Both the position numbers and the translations under genes were made by a program. 64,000 bases of DNA from Reticulascus tulasneorum. Taxonomy: Eukaryota > Ascomycota > Sordariomycetes > Glomerellales > Reticulascaceae. Positions 23,401 to 36,106 of the stretch are shown here, piece after piece; the stretch's first letter is position 1; the number at the start of each line of letters is the position of its first letter. The notes beneath the pieces are model-generated. The model saw only the letters and a list, made by a program, of their open reading frames with translations, did no database searches and was not told the DNA's origin. The stretch spans positions 1,240,001-1,304,000 of the forward strand of contig LSAX01000002.1 of the NCBI GenBank assembly GCA_001557505.1, in the 5' to 3' direction.

Positions 23401-24129
23401 CTATGGACTCAGTCTATTAACGGTCCAGGTATCCTCGACCGCGTCTTGCTTCTCGTAGACAAACCGGTCATGCAACCTATTTTCCCTTCCTTGCCAAAAC
23501 TCCACTCGATCGGGAACAATCCTCAACCCGCCCCAGAACTCTGGAACGGGTATCTCCTCTTGACCTTCAAACCTCTCTTCCACCTCCTTTACCCAGCCTT
23601 CCAGTTGCTCCCTACCATCGTCTTCAGTTTTATTTCCCTCTGGCCCATGAGTTGCTGGGTGCAGGACCTGGCTCTGCCGGCTGGCCCATGCTCCAATCCG
23701 ACTCCCTCGAACCCGCGTATCGTAATACGTCTGACTTTCCTCTCTTGTCAACCTACTCGCTATACCCTCTACGCGCACTTGCTGTTGCAAGGCCTCCCAA
23801 AAGAAGGTTAAGCTGGCGTGGCTGTTCGTGGACAGGTCGGCAGCCTTGCGAGACGTACCCAGGTTGGAGTATATGACGAAGCCGCCGGACGTGTCCAGCT
23901 CCTTCAGATATACCATTCGGGCAGATATCCGTCCACTTGGGAGGGATGCAGTTGATAGGCAACATGTCTCTGGATGAGCAACCTGTCCCGACTTTTGCGC
24001 GGCTGTAAACCAGGCGTGGAATTGCGGGATCGGAGATGTGGGATGAAGATCGGTGCGGTGCAGAGCTGCCCGAGTGAATTGCTCTGCTTGGCCGTGGATT
24101 TGAGATCCTGCTGGCGCAACTGTCACCAT
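23401..24129 (-). CDS. Pyridoxamine 5'-phosphate oxidase family flavoprotein
   Basis: A single-exon 242-residue protein. Family features appear in order: an N-terminal helix (PIPQFHAWFTAAQKSG), the FMN-binding strand SGRISARMVYLKELD, YSNLGTSRKAADL, then LTFFWEALQQQVRVEGIASRL, which aligns with the PNPOx W-x(5)-RQVRVEG motif, and a YYDTRVRGSRIGAWAS segment matching the conserved F-x-R-x(4)-S-QIGAWAS-Q substrate site. The C-terminus EFWQGRENRLHDRFVYEK...VNRLSP is also the typical PNPOx end, in which R and H contact PLP. It most likely oxidises pyridoxine or pyridoxamine phosphate to PLP in the cytosol (yeast PDX3). A ~35-residue acidic linker before EVEERF is longer than usual. Divergent with URA2. 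Confidence 0.88.
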   Translation of the reverse strand: MVTVAPAGSQIHGQAEQFTRAALHRTDLHPTSPIPQFHAWFTAAQKSGQVAHPETCCLSTASLPSGRISARMVYLKELDTSGGFVIYSNLGTSRKAADLSTNSHASLTFFWEALQQQVRVEGIASRLTREESQTYYDTRVRGSRIGAWASRQSQVLHPATHGPEGNKTEDDGREQLEGWVKEVEERFEGQEEIPVPEFWGGLRIVPDRVEFWQGRENRLHDRFVYEKQDAVEDTWTVNRLSP

Positions 24130-24880
24130 GAGATATTAGCAATCCCCGTTTTCACGCGCACCCGGTTTCCTAACGTCTCTGGGTTGCCCTGATGGGAGGT
24201 CGGGTTGGGTGACATGAGGTCATTACTCACAGATCAATTTGGCGGGGTCTTGCGGAGGATGCAGTGCCATCCTGAGGTCTTGTGTCAAGCGTACTACTGG
24301 GCTGATACGCATAGAGGCCAAACGGATTGACAGGTAATATCCCAAAATGATTGTATGATCGCCAGCGGTCCCAAAAAAAAACAAATCAAGGTTGAGCTTC
24401 GTGAACTAGCCGACCCGGTATGCAGCTGGAAGAAAACCACTCAGGAGGTTCGGTTGACTACTGGACGCCTTGCATCGGCACCAAGATGAATCTGTAGTGG
24501 CATGCATTTGCAGGCAAAGCAGTGGAGCTGAAGCGGTCGGCTGGACCCCGCATCATTCCAGGGATCGGCGAGTTTGCCATTGACCAATGGCGCTAAAAAA
24601 AAAATACTCCAACGAATGGAGGGGACAGAAGAAAAAAAAAGTTTTTGATTCTCTCGTTCTCCTTCCTTCCCTCCTCTCTTCTCTTCCGACCATGTTCGTC
24701 TAGTATATTTCCCATTGCTCGATCTCTCGTAGCAGATGATCGCAGGGAGCTTGTAGAGACTACCATATTCAAGAGTTTTCTTGCATCAAGGTCTCTGTTG
24801 CACTCATTAGGAATTGTTTTCTTACCCTACCTCCCTTCGCTCATTCTAGCTGGTGCCCCGCACCGCTCTTTCGTTGTAGG
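24130..24880. promoter_or_regulatory. Divergent promoter region between the PNPOx-like gene and URA2
   Basis: This 750-bp region separates two divergent starts. It contains a CCAAT box (ccattgaccaatggcg, 24578-24593; CCAAT also occurs on the other strand as attgg), an A-run just after it, and a strongly pyrimidine-rich stretch at about 24648-24692 upstream of the URA2 ATG. CT-rich leaders and CCAAT boxes are common in well-expressed filamentous-fungus genes. No Zn-cluster binding site is asserted. Confidence 0.5.
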
Positions 24881-27800
24881 ATGGCTTCCACCTTCTATGC
24901 GCCGGCATCTGCCCGTCTCGTGGGATCCGACGATGAAGGCCTTGTCTGCCTGGAGCTCCCCGACGGCTCCGTCTACCAAGGTTACAGCTTTGGTGCGCCA
25001 AAGAGCATCGCTGGGGAGCTTGTATTCCAGACTGGCATGGTGGGGTACCCTGAGTCGGTGACAGACCCCTCGTACCGCGGCCAAATCCTGGTTGTTACGT
25101 TCCCACTGGTCGGCAACTATGGCGTCCCTTCGACGGACACGGTTGATGAGCTCCTTGGCGACTTGCCTGAGCATTTCGAATCGTCGCAAATCCACATTGC
25201 TGGTCTCGTTGCCGCATCCTACTCTGGCGAAGACTACTCCCACTTTCTCGCCAAATCATCCCTTGGAACATGGCTAAAAAAGGAGGGCATTCCTGCCATG
25301 TATGGAGTCGACACTCGAGCTTTGACAAAACGTATTAGAATGGAGGGGAGCATGCTAGGTCGAATGATGCTCCAGAAAAGGACTCTCACCAATGGCAACG
25401 TAAACAGTCATGTTAATGGCACGGCGAGCGAAAGGTCTACCCGAGACTTCGAAACAGTAGAATGGGAAAATCCAAATGAGAAGAACCTCGTAGCTGAGGG
25501 TGAGTTATACGGAGACTCCCTAGTAAGGCCTGCGCTCATCACCTCTTAGTCTCGATCAAGTCTCCCAAACTGTATAAGCCTCCTACGAACGTTGCCCTTA
25601 AACACCCTTCTGGACGGACGGTTCGCGTCCTCTGCGTCGACGTTGGCATGAAGTATAACCAGTTGAGGTGTTTCTTGAAGCGTGGTGTGGAAGTCTTGGT
25701 CTGTCCGTGGAATCACGATCTCGTAAAACATGCTGGGGAAGATTATGATGGCCTGTTCATATCCAATGGCCCCGGTGACCCTGCCATGCTGGACATTACA
25801 GTCAAAAACATCGCTTTGGCCATGGAGAAGAATAAGACACCTGTCTTCGGTATATGCCTGGGACATCAGCTCCTCGCTAGGGCGTCTGGCGCCAGGACTA
25901 CGAAGATGAAGTTTGGTAACCGAGGACACAACATCCCTTGCACGAGCATGGTTACCGGAAAATGCCACATTACATCTCAGAACCACGGGTTTGCTGTGGA
26001 CACCAGTTCTCTTCCGTCCGACTGGCAGGAGCTCTTCGTCAATGCGAATGATGGAAGTAATGAGGGTATCATGCACCTTCACAAGCCATATTTTAGTGTT
26101 CAATTTCACCCTGAGAGCACCCCAGGTCCACGCGACACAGAGTATCTGTTTGATGTGTTCATTGGCACAATTCTCAAATGTGCATTGGACCCGAAACTTT
26201 TGTCTGCCCCGGTCAGTTTTCCTGGAGGCACTGTGGAAGAGAACGAGAGACTACATCCTCGAGTGTCTGTGAGAAAGGTTCTTGTTCTCGGCAGTGGAGG
26301 TCTCAGCATCGGTCAAGCCGGAGAGTTTGACTACTCTGGTAGCCAAGCTATCAAAGCCTTGAAAGAGGAGGGAATCTATACCGTCCTGATTAATCCGAAC
26401 ATTGCTACCATCCAGACTTCCAAGGGTCTTGCCGACAAGGTCTACTTCCTTCCAGTCAATGCCGATTTTGTTCGGAAAGTTATTCTGTACGAACGACCCG
26501 ATGCTATATACGTTACTTTTGGAGGGCAAACAGCCTTGCAGGTTGGCATCCAGCTGAATGATGAATTTGAGGAACTAGGAGTCAAAGTCCTAGGTACCCC
26601 TATTGACACAATCATTACAACAGAGGACAGAGAGCTCTTTGCTCGCAGTATGGACTCGATAGGAGAGAAGTGCGCGAAGTCTGCTTCGGCTAGCAGTGTT
26701 GAAGAATCCATGCGGGTCGTCAAAGATATTGGCTTTCCAGTCATTGTGCGAGCTGCATATGCGCTTGGTGGCCTCGGCAGTGGCTTTGCCAATAACGAAG
26801 CGGAGTTGTTTGACCTTTGCAACAAAGCCTTGGCTGCCAGCCCTCAAGTGTTGATTGAACGAAGCATGAAGGGATGGAAAGAGATCGAATACGAAGTTGT
26901 CAGAGACGCGCAGGACAACTGCATCACGGTCTGTAACATGGAAAACTTCGATCCTCTTGGAATCCACACTGGAGATTCGATCGTCGTCGCACCATCTCAA
27001 ACACTGTCTGATGACGACTACAACATGCTGCGGACGACGGCCGTCAATGTCATTCGCCATCTGGGGGTTGTCGGAGAGTGCAACATTCAATATGCTCTCA
27101 ATCCCTTCTCCAAGGAGTATTGCATCATTGAAGTCAACGCCAGACTATCAAGATCCTCTGCGCTGGCGTCCAAGGCTACTGGCTATCCACTTGCGTTCAT
27201 TGCGGCGAAGCTTGGCCTGGGTATTCCTCTCAAGGATATCTCGAATTCCGTCACCAAGGTGACCTGCGCCTGCTTTGAGCCGTCCCTGGACTACGTTGTG
27301 GTCAAGATGCCGCGTTGGGACTTGAAGAAATTCACCAGAGTTTCCACTCAACTAGGTTCGTCTATGAAGAGTGTCGGCGAAGTCATGAGCATCGGCAGGA
27401 ACTTCGAGGAAGCTATTCAAAAAGCCATCCGTGCAATCGACTTCCACAATCTGGGCTTTGGCGAAACAAAGGCATTGATGTCTATTGATGACGAGCTGCA
27501 AACACCATCGGATCAGAGATTATTCGCTATTGCTAACGCCATGCATGCCGGATACACCGTTGACAAAATTTGGGAACTGACCAAGATCGACAAATGGTTT
27601 CTACACAAACTAATGGGCTTGAGCGACTTTGCAAAGAGTATGGACAGCTATACAACTAGTGACATTGCCAAATGCCCTGATATTTTGCTGCAAGCAAAGA
27701 GACTCGGTTTCTCAGATCGCCAACTGGCCAAGTTCTGGAGTTCGAATGAGATTGCGGTTCGCACCATGAGATTAGAGGCTGGTATTATGCCATTCGCGAA

Positions 27801-30800
27801 GCAGATCGATACAGTTGCGGCCGAATTCCCAGCCGTAACGAACTACTTATACCTTACGTATAATGCTTCTGAAAGCGATGTCACTTTCGACGATCATGGT
27901 GTTATGGTACTTGGCTCTGGAGTGTATCGCATTGGCTCCTCAGTCGAGTTCGACTGGTGCTCGGTTCGTGCAATTCGGACTCTCCGCAAAACTGGATTCA
28001 AGACTATCATGGTCAACTACAACCCCGAGACTGTTAGCACAGACTACGATGAAGCTGATAAGCTGTACTTCGAGAACATCAATCTGGAGACTGTCCTAGA
28101 TATCTACCAAATGGAAGAATCTAGCGGTGTTCTTGGCGCTATGGGCGGCCAAACGCCTAACAACATCGCGCTTGCTTTGCATCGGGCTGGAATAAAGGTC
28201 CTTGGCACGTCTCCGGAGATGATCGACAATGCAGAGAATCGTTACAAGTTCTCTCGAATGCTGGATACCATCGGAGTTGATCAGCCAACGTGGAAGGAAC
28301 TAACCAGCTTTGAAGAAGCGAAGAAGTTTTGCAATGCCGTTTCGTATCCTGTTTTGGTTCGACCGTCATATGTCCTCTCCGGCGCAGCAATGAACACTGT
28401 CTACTCCGAGAAGGATCTTGAGAGCTATCTTCAGCAAGCTGCAGAGGTGTCTCGGGAGCATCCAGTCGTTATCACCAAGTATATCGAGAATGCAAAGGAG
28501 ATTGAGATGGATGCCGTTGCCAAAGATGGCCTACTAGTCGGCCATTTCATCTCTGAGCATGTCGAGAATGCTGGTGTCCACTCTGGTGACGCTACCCTCA
28601 TCTTGCCTCCACAAGATCTGGAACAAGCTACAATTGAGAGAATCGAAGAGGCAACGCGAAAGATTGGCGCAGCTCTCAATGTCACCGGCCCTTTCAATAT
28701 CCAGTTCATCGCCAAGGACAACGACATCAAAGTCATTGAGTGCAATGTTAGAGCATCTAGGTCTTTCCCATTTGTGTCCAAAGTAATGGGTGTTGATCTG
28801 ATCGAGATGGCTACCATGGCTATCATGGACCAGCCGTTTGTCGAGTATCCTCCCACCACCATTCCCTCTGGCTGCGTTGGCGTCAAGGTCCCGCAGTTCA
28901 GTTTCTCCCGTCTGTCCGGTGCTGATCCCGTCTTGGGTGTGGAGATGGCTTCCACCGGAGAGGTTGCCTGTTTCGGCGTGGACAAGTACGAAGCCTATCT
29001 TAAGGCGTTGATGTCCACTGGCTTCAAAATCCCCAAAGCAAACATTCTCTTATCAATTGGGTCATACAAGGACAAAAAGGAGATGCTTCCTTCGGTTGAG
29101 AAACTTCAACGTATTGGTTACAAGCTATTTGCAACGGCCGGTACCGCTGACTATCTACAAGAGCACAATATTCCTGTTCAATATCTAGAAGTATTGGGGA
29201 CGGAGCAAGACGAACAGCGATCTGAGTTTTCACTTACCCAGCACTTGGCTAAGAATACAATCGATCTCTATATCAATCTGCCGTCGAACAACAAATATCG
29301 GCGCCCCGCAAACTACATGAGCAAAGGATACCAGACAAGACGAATGGCTGTGGATTATCAAATTCCGTTGGTAACCAATGTGAAGAACGCCAAGATCCTT
29401 GTTGAAGCAATCGCGCGGAACCTCGATCTCGACGTGAGCAATCGCGACTACCAGACAAGCCACCGCACTGTCGTTTTGCCAGGCCTAATCAACGTTGCGG
29501 CGTTTGTTCCTGGTATCGCCTCAGCCGGTAACAATGACCTGCAGTCCGTGACCAAGGCATCAATATCCGCTGGTTTTAGCATGATCCGGATCATGCCAGT
29601 CGGTGTCAAGGGTTCCATAACGGACGCAATCACCTTGAAGGTTGCCCAACAAAATACCAAGCGGGGAGGATTCTGCGACTTCAACTTCTCCGTCACTGCA
29701 ACCTCTGACAATGCCGATCAAATCAGCCAGGTCACTGGAGATGTTGGCTCCCTTTTCATTCCGTTCAACCACCTCTCTGGAAACATCAGCAAGGTTGCGG
29801 CTGTAACAGCTCATTTCGACAAGTGGCCAACGCACAAGCCGATCATAACAGATGCCAAGCTGACTGATCTGGCATCTATTCTTCTGCTCGCAAGTCTCCA
29901 TAACAGACGCATTCATGTCACGTCTGTTACCGCCAAGGATGACATCAAGATTATTGCTTTAAGTAAGAAGAAAGGCCTAAAAGTCACGTGTGACGTCTCG
30001 ATCTTCTCGCTCTACCTCTCGCAGAATGATTATCCGGACTGCGCAATGCTGCCCACGTTGAGTGATCAGAAGGCGTTGTGGGAATATATTGGCACGATTG
30101 ATGTATTCTCGATTGGAAGTCTGCCCTATCAACTGGCCAGCTCCCTAGGCCACCATCCAGACCCGTCTGTCGGAGTTGGCGATGCTCTGCCGCTGCTTCT
30201 AACCTCTGTGACGGAAGGTCGGTTGACTGTAGAAGATATCAAAGCACGCCTCTACGATAACCCAATGGAGATCTTTGAATTGCACGAGCAAGTGGGAACG
30301 AGCGTTGAAGTGGAGATCGATCGCCCTTACCTCATCCCCACGACGGGTGCTTGGTCCCCATTCGCTGGCAAAACGATGCGTGGCTCCGTGCAAAGAGTCA
30401 CTTTCCAGGAAAAGACGGTGTGCTTGGATGGCGAACTGCTACCTGTTCCACCTCAAGGCAAAGACATGTCATCGCATGGCGCAATGCCCATATCTCCCGC
30501 AATCAAGCCTGCCCATCAATCCTTGACGCATGCAATCGATGGCCCCCGTGTCAGACGACAATCTGTTCTCAGCGCGACGCGGCCTACGTCCACGAAACAG
30601 AGAGACAGGTTTGAGCTGCCCGGTCCCGCCCAGGGCTCAACAAGTTTCGATGACTTTGGCATCCAGCCCCACGCACAGCCAGCATTAGGTTCGCAGCTGC
30701 ACGAGTTGATTTCACAGCCAAGTTCATGGAAGCGCCACAGCGTCCTTTCTGTCACTCAGTATACCCGTTCGGATCTGCACCATCTCTTTACAGTGGCAAC

Positions 30801-31696
30801 CCAAATGCGGCTCGGTGTGCAGCGGGATGGTGTTCTGAATGTGCTTCGAGGTCGGGTCCTGTGCACACTGTTCTATGAGCCTTCTACAAGAACCTCGGCA
30901 TCTTTCGATGCTGCAATGCAGAGGTTAGGTGGTAGGACCGTGGCGATCGCGACGTCGCATTCGTCGGTGCAGAAAGGCGAGACCCTCCAGGACACACTCC
31001 GAACACTTGGGTGCTATGGAGATGCAATTGTTCTACGCCACCCCGACGAGTCTTCCGTTGACATTGCTAAGCGCTATGCCACGGTTCCAGTTATCAACGG
31101 TGGAAACGGAAGCAAGGAGCATCCGACGCAAGCGTTCCTTGACCTTTTCACCATTCGGGAAGAATTGGGTACGGTGCAGGGATTGACCATTACCTTCCTG
31201 GGAGACTTACTATATGGCCGCCCAGTGCATTCGCTGGTCTATCTCCTGCGAGACTATCGTGTCCAAGTCCAGCTGGTCTCCCCGAAGGCACTTGCTCTTC
31301 CAGAGGAAGTTCGCAAAGTTCTTGTCGATTCGGGACAGCTTCTATGCGAATCCGAGACTTTGACGGAGGAGATCCTAGCCCGGAGCGATGTCCTTTACTG
31401 CACTCGCGTGCAGAAAGAGCGGTTCCCGGATGTAGAGGAATATGAAAAGGTAAAGAACTCATACCGCATCGACAACAGGACATTGAGGGTAGCAAAGAAA
31501 GACATGTGCATCTTGCATCCCTTGCCTCGGAATGACGAGATCGCTCAGGAGGTGGACACCGATCAGCGAGCTGCATATTTCAGACAGGCAAGTCGCAACC
31601 TCCCGATAAGGGTTGAGGATCAGGCACTAACATGATGAACAGATGCGATATGGTCTATACTGCCGCATGGCCCTGCTGGCCCTGGTCATGTATTGA
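24881..31696 (+). CDS. URA2: Multifunctional CPSase/ATCase of pyrimidine biosynthesis (fungal CAD)
   Basis: Three exons (24881-25499, 25550-31587, 31643-31696) give 2236 residues. Order: glutaminase domain with GICLGHQ (Cys about 309) and QFHPES; carbamoyl-phosphate synthetase with two homologous halves ([20 protein letters not shown] about 450, [19 protein letters not shown] about 992); a dihydroorotase-like domain from about 1516 in which the metal-binding HxH motif is absent ([13 protein letters not shown]), as in other fungal CADs; a linker; and aspartate transcarbamoylase with PSTRTS (about 1985) and HPTQAF (about 2066). It makes carbamoyl aspartate from glutamine, bicarbonate and aspartate. 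Intron 2 is GC-AG (31588-31642). Reading through it replaces the conserved C-terminus [17 protein letters not shown] with a spurious tail. Known homologues are feedback-inhibited by UTP. Confidence 0.97.
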
Positions 31697-32322
31697 TCTG
31701 GTTGACCAATTTAGATACGAGCTGGGTCTTGCGAGTATGAAAAGTTGAAGATTTGCTTCGAGCATATTTTTCGAAGAAAAAGCACAGGACAGAATGAAAC
31801 CTTAAGATAGCATAGAATAGAATGACCGACTTAACCCCCTGGCTTCAATCTCCCGCGCATTTAGGCCAGGTACCAAAACTTAGAAATCGGCCCTGGCTGT
31901 TATATGTTGTGGATATTAGGGTATTTGAAGTAAAGGATTGATTTTATTGAATGATGTTTGGCAGTATGATACCCATGTTCAATACAAAATTGTTCAAATA
32001 TCCAAGTTCGTTTGATCGTGATTAGTGTATTGGATGTGTATATACGTTCCCGTGTTTACTGTGCATCTTTGGAAGGGATATTCGCATCACACACTCGGAC
32101 TTCAGGCAAACAGTTTTAAAGAAAACTTCATCTTCACGACACGACATCTATCAAGTCGCCGAGGTCTGTGATTTCATGCTGTTGTAAACGAGGCTCACCG
32201 TTGATTTCTACTTGTCAACGTTCAAGAGCGCAGAGTATGGGTAATAATTAGTAAAGCATCCTCCAGGATCGTAAGATATCCGATGCCTCGGGCTCATGCG
32301 GCCGGAAGGAAGGCCCCGCGAT
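31697..32322. other. Convergent intergenic region
   Basis: About 625 bases, AT-rich in the middle, between convergent URA2 and the F-box gene. Presumed 3' UTRs; no gene was seen. Confidence 0.45.
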
Positions 32323-33507
32323 CTAGAGCTTGAGCATCTGCGTCCTCACAAGCGGCGGTATATCCTCAAGAGCGCCGTCAATCAGGTCAACATCCAAACG
32401 CACAAGCAGACTGATCACGTCCGGGGTTCTATCCTTCTGCCCATCGTGATGACTAGTCTCTGGTTCTTTCAGATGCATCCACCAGCATCCTTTCGTTATC
32501 CCCGCGTTGAAGAGATGCTTCCGATACGTTTCGAGGTTGTACAGGCGAAACTTGTCCCGCTGGTCACTCCGTTCGCGAAGGGAGACCTGCCCGGGATGCC
32601 ATTCGCCTACGACTGCCGTCTTGATCTCCATCCACTCGGAGCAATCAGGGCAATGGAAGAGGATTTCCGGTTTGTGCGTTGCCCTGTTGAGCACTGGCGC
32701 CTGGCAGACTGTCATGTAGCGGACGGGATTCTCATACTCCATTTGTTCGTCTTTGCCCCACAGATCGAGCAGTTTGTGTGTCAACAATGCTGGATATCTG
32801 GTCTCTACGAGAGATCTGACAGCATTTAAATCGAACAGGAGAAACGAGGCCGTGACCAAGGTCGTGTCGTTCACGTAAAGCCCGGGCAGGCTTCGCAGAG
32901 AGGGTACTTCGTTTTCCAAGTTTTCGAATGTCGAGGGGAATAGCTCCTGTAGCTGGCGGTCGATAACAGGGCCAAACCTGTTCTGCGACATGAAACATAG
33001 CTCGCAGACACGTTCGCAGGTGAGGAGATATATAAAGCCGCCGACGTCACCGCAGGTTCGGCAGTAAGGGTTGTGGAGCTCCTCGTAAACTGTACCGACG
33101 GATACTGCTTCGTTGGTGAGGTTTGTTGCGCGTGCCGTGAGGAGGATATCGGGTGCCTGTTGTAGGATCAGAGCATATTCCATTGTGCTCCGAACCACGG
33201 CATGCACGCCGTTGTTCATCTGGCTGAAACTCAGAACTGATTTCAAGTCCAAGTAATGGACTACCATGTGCAACAGTTCAGGTGGTAGCACACTGAGTTT
33301 CCCAAGTGGATTTGAGGTAACATGGGGTAGAGTATCGGGCAAGAAGCGCACATTCTTGTCAGCTGTACCGAGGGGCAGAGGCGTGAAGTGTTGATGCCAA
33401 GTTGGATGGCTCATTCGCAGCACCGCACCATTTGCAACATTGTCGGAAACGCAATCATCAGAATCCCGAAATCCCGAAAACTCCGAGGAGCTGAAAAAGT
33501 CGCCCAT
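32323..33507 (-). CDS. F-box domain protein
   Basis: A single-exon 394-residue protein. An F-box-like motif lies at about residues 70-110: LSVLPPELLHMVVHYLDLKSVLSFSQMN, with the expected LP, L and L-D-L positions. It is followed by a cysteine cluster (YCRTCGD and CERVCELC, about 145-170), which resembles the metal-binding-looking region of many fungal F-box proteins. The remainder is helical with a second pair of cysteines (CPDC). F-box proteins recruit substrates to SCF ubiquitin ligases through SKP1; the substrate here is unknown. The start ATG at 33507 is in frame and precedes an acidic, Ser-rich N-terminus. Confidence 0.82.
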   Translation of the reverse strand: MGDFFSSSEFSGFRDSDDCVSDNVANGAVLRMSHPTWHQHFTPLPLGTADKNVRFLPDTLPHVTSNPLGKLSVLPPELLHMVVHYLDLKSVLSFSQMNNGVHAVVRSTMEYALILQQAPDILLTARATNLTNEAVSVGTVYEELHNPYCRTCGDVGGFIYLLTCERVCELCFMSQNRFGPVIDRQLQELFPSTFENLENEVPSLRSLPGLYVNDTTLVTASFLLFDLNAVRSLVETRYPALLTHKLLDLWGKDEQMEYENPVRYMTVCQAPVLNRATHKPEILFHCPDCSEWMEIKTAVVGEWHPGQVSLRERSDQRDKFRLYNLETYRKHLFNAGITKGCWWMHLKEPETSHHDGQKDRTPDVISLLVRLDVDLIDGALEDIPPLVRTQMLKL

Positions 33508-34961
33508 GACGAGTTTATGCCGATTCCAAGATACAAAGAATTTGTTTCTTGCAAGTTATGGGCGGGTTGGCGAGATAACTAGACCATGTATCTCCGAAAG
33601 GGCTTAGCCGAGGACAGGACAACGTGTTCGACCTTTTTCTAGAAGGAACATTGTGAGTCGAAAGACGGGGACGGGAACGGGGGGATGGGGAAGGGAAAAA
33701 GGTAAATACTTGTTCTCTTGAAGGCATGCATTCGTCAGGAATAGATCCTAGTGCGATGCGATTCCTTCAGGGATAGTCCTTGCTCAAATGGAAGCATGGC
33801 TCGCCAAGCCGGTTGCTATAGAGAATGCAGGTGGTTCACCGGCAATGATGAATAGAGTAGCAGAAAAGGCAATGGCACAGCATCTTCACGAATTCCGGGT
33901 GTCAGAGGCAGTTGGCCAACACATCTACTGATGAAAGGCCCAACCTGAAATCACTGATATAGAGCCAGACAGAGCAGAGGATCAAAAAATCGGCTTTCAC
34001 GAGGCAAAGTAGCCAGCTCACAACCATAGTTTAGTGTGGCGTCTTGACGCCATCAATTTAGTACTACGGAGTATGTCGAAGAACAATGCTGGGCTGTCCC
34101 TGATTCGGCTTAGATGAATCGTCTACGACCGTGGTTGATGAAAGGTACGGCATGATAGAAGGCGTCAACCATGGTTTGAGGGCAGGGGGGCGTGGAGTTC
34201 AGATTGCGGCGTATCCGGATCTGTGCCGTAGGTGTGCACCAGCCGCACGTGGCTGAACTGGCAGGGGAACATCTTGATCTGAAGTTGATGGCCCCCCACA
34301 GGCCTGCAAGGGCGAGGCGATCAGCTTTTCATCATTGGCCAATGGCTCTACCCGAATGAAGGCATCCTCTGGCTCCCGTTTACCAGGAGTGCCTTGGTGA
34401 ATGACAGCGTTGTTGTGCCATCGCCCTGTTTTGCGTACTGTATCTACTGAAGCACCCAATCATACAAATCTAATGCTCGCTTACTAGCATGGTATTGATC
34501 TAGATAGAATGAATGAATGAATGTTGGTTGATTTCTGAACATGCGTTTGAGTCTTCGTTTCGTTGACTCCATCAAATGTTATTGGCAGAGACATAACGTA
34601 GTAGCGGAGGGTTGGTCACATGGACAGCAAATCACGCGAGCCACGTAATCAAAGTCAAAGATGTAAAAAAGCGCTTCGTGTCTCTTTATAAGACTATTAA
34701 CAATTGGGTATGTATAACTGCCGTGCCGATCCCCGATCCCAGGGTGCAAGTAAACAACCATGCTGCCGGACCAATGCAAATGAATAGTTGTGGAACCTCC
34801 TGGTTCACCAAATCAGACCTTTTCGCCATGCAACCACCACCAGATCCGAATGCAGCGCGGCACAAGAGCTCCCCGCCCACACAAAAAAGTAATAAAGCCG
34901 ATATAGCTATGAGACCCAAACAAATTACTCGCTGTCCCGTCCAGAGAAAAAACCCCTCCCG
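33508..34961. other. Intergenic region with short tetranucleotide repeat
   Basis: About 1.45 kb upstream of the F-box gene and downstream of the cyclin-like gene. It contains a GAAT tetranucleotide run at 34507-34523. Short ORFs (34199-34459 minus, 34612-34992 plus) show no family features. Confidence 0.45.
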
Positions 34962-36106
34962 TCATGTCGCTGCTCGAGAAAGCGAAAGGTAGTCGCCGTT
35001 CGATTCCGTCATCTGGAACAACGCATCTCGTACGTTGTTGCCAAAGCCGTGGTCGCTCTCAGGTTCCTCGGAATTTGGGGTATCAATTGGCGTCAGTTGG
35101 AGACCCAGGCCCATCACGGCAGTACCGAGACTCATGCTCTTGTTGTGGCTCAGCTCCTGCTGTTGGGCCCCGCGTTGGGCAGGACTGTATTGCCTCGCTG
35201 CCAGCTGCATGTCGACCATGGCGTCCGTGATGAGATCCTCATCGTCGAGCAGCGGCTTCACCCTGTAGTTGATGTTCTCGCAGATGCACCGTTCCGTGAC
35301 ATTCAGTTGCTCGCAGGACCACGTGTCACGCCCCCACGCAGCGCAGTAGTATGATGTCGAATCCTGCTTGTCTTCGGTGAATTTGACTGCGATCACCAGG
35401 GCCGACAGGATGATCAGCTCCGGGCTGACCGAGTCGATGTGCATTTGCTGCTGCTGCCGGCGGTCAAGCAGAGGACTGTGGGCTAGGCTATGACGCTTGG
35501 AGGGGAGACAGCTGTCGAGGAGGAGCGGGCATTGGAGCCGCCACCCGAGGGCGAATTTGGAATCCAGAGAGTCCAGAATGCAGACGGCCAGAGCTATTGT
35601 CTCGAGCGGCAGATTGCACCGGCTGAGCATCGCTTGTACAAACGGTACTGATGGTGTTGTGAGGGAGACCGACGGGGGGACGAGGTTGACGAGGTGGATG
35701 GCCGGTCCTAAACGAGCAAGCGGTGTCAGCAGCTGTCCGGCGAGAATAGGGTGAGAGGGGGTGAGAGATGCGGTGTGTACTAACCCAGGAATTTGGCCTG
35801 CAGAAACTCGCCGTCCTCCAAAGCCGACCTCGGGCTGTAGGTTGCCGACGAATCTCTTGTGGATGGCGGAGGAGTAGGGAGATTCGACAGCGGCCGGTAG
35901 GTGAAGTAGGCGTTCTCACCACTGTAGTCGTCGTCCTCCAAGCACTCGAGCCTCTCTCTCGTCAATTTAGTCATTGTGGGGCTTATGTGGTACGCTGCGG
36001 TACGAAATGGTCGAAAATGCCAGCTCTTCCTATCCTCAATCCAAAGCACGTAGGGGCGCTTTTCATATTCGAATTCTCCGAAACAGACTGACGAAGAGGG
36101 TATCAT
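34962..36106 (-). CDS. Cyclin-fold (N-terminal cyclin box) protein
   Basis: Two exons (36106-35785 and 35707-34962) joined over a 77-bp intron give 355 residues. The second exon carries a cyclin-box pattern: VPFVQAMLSRCNLPLETIALAVCILDSLDSKF, then ELIILSALVIAVKFTEDKQ and the helix SCEQLNVTERCICENINYR. The order L-x-R-x-N-L-P, L-A-x-x-I-L, K-F-x-x-D is that of Pcl/Pho80-like and related fungal cyclins, so it probably activates a cyclin-dependent kinase. A Pro/Thr-rich N-terminus (LSNLPTPPPSTRDSS) and a C-terminal Ser/Glu tail could carry phosphosites. A TATA-like stretch at about 36170-36177 supports the ATG at 36106; ATG 35974 is an alternative. The subclass is not determined. Confidence 0.75.

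Noticed and set aside
31588..31635. Stop at 31635 as the end of URA2
   Set aside because: The read-through tail is not ATCase-like, while splicing out 31588-31642 restores the expected C-terminus.
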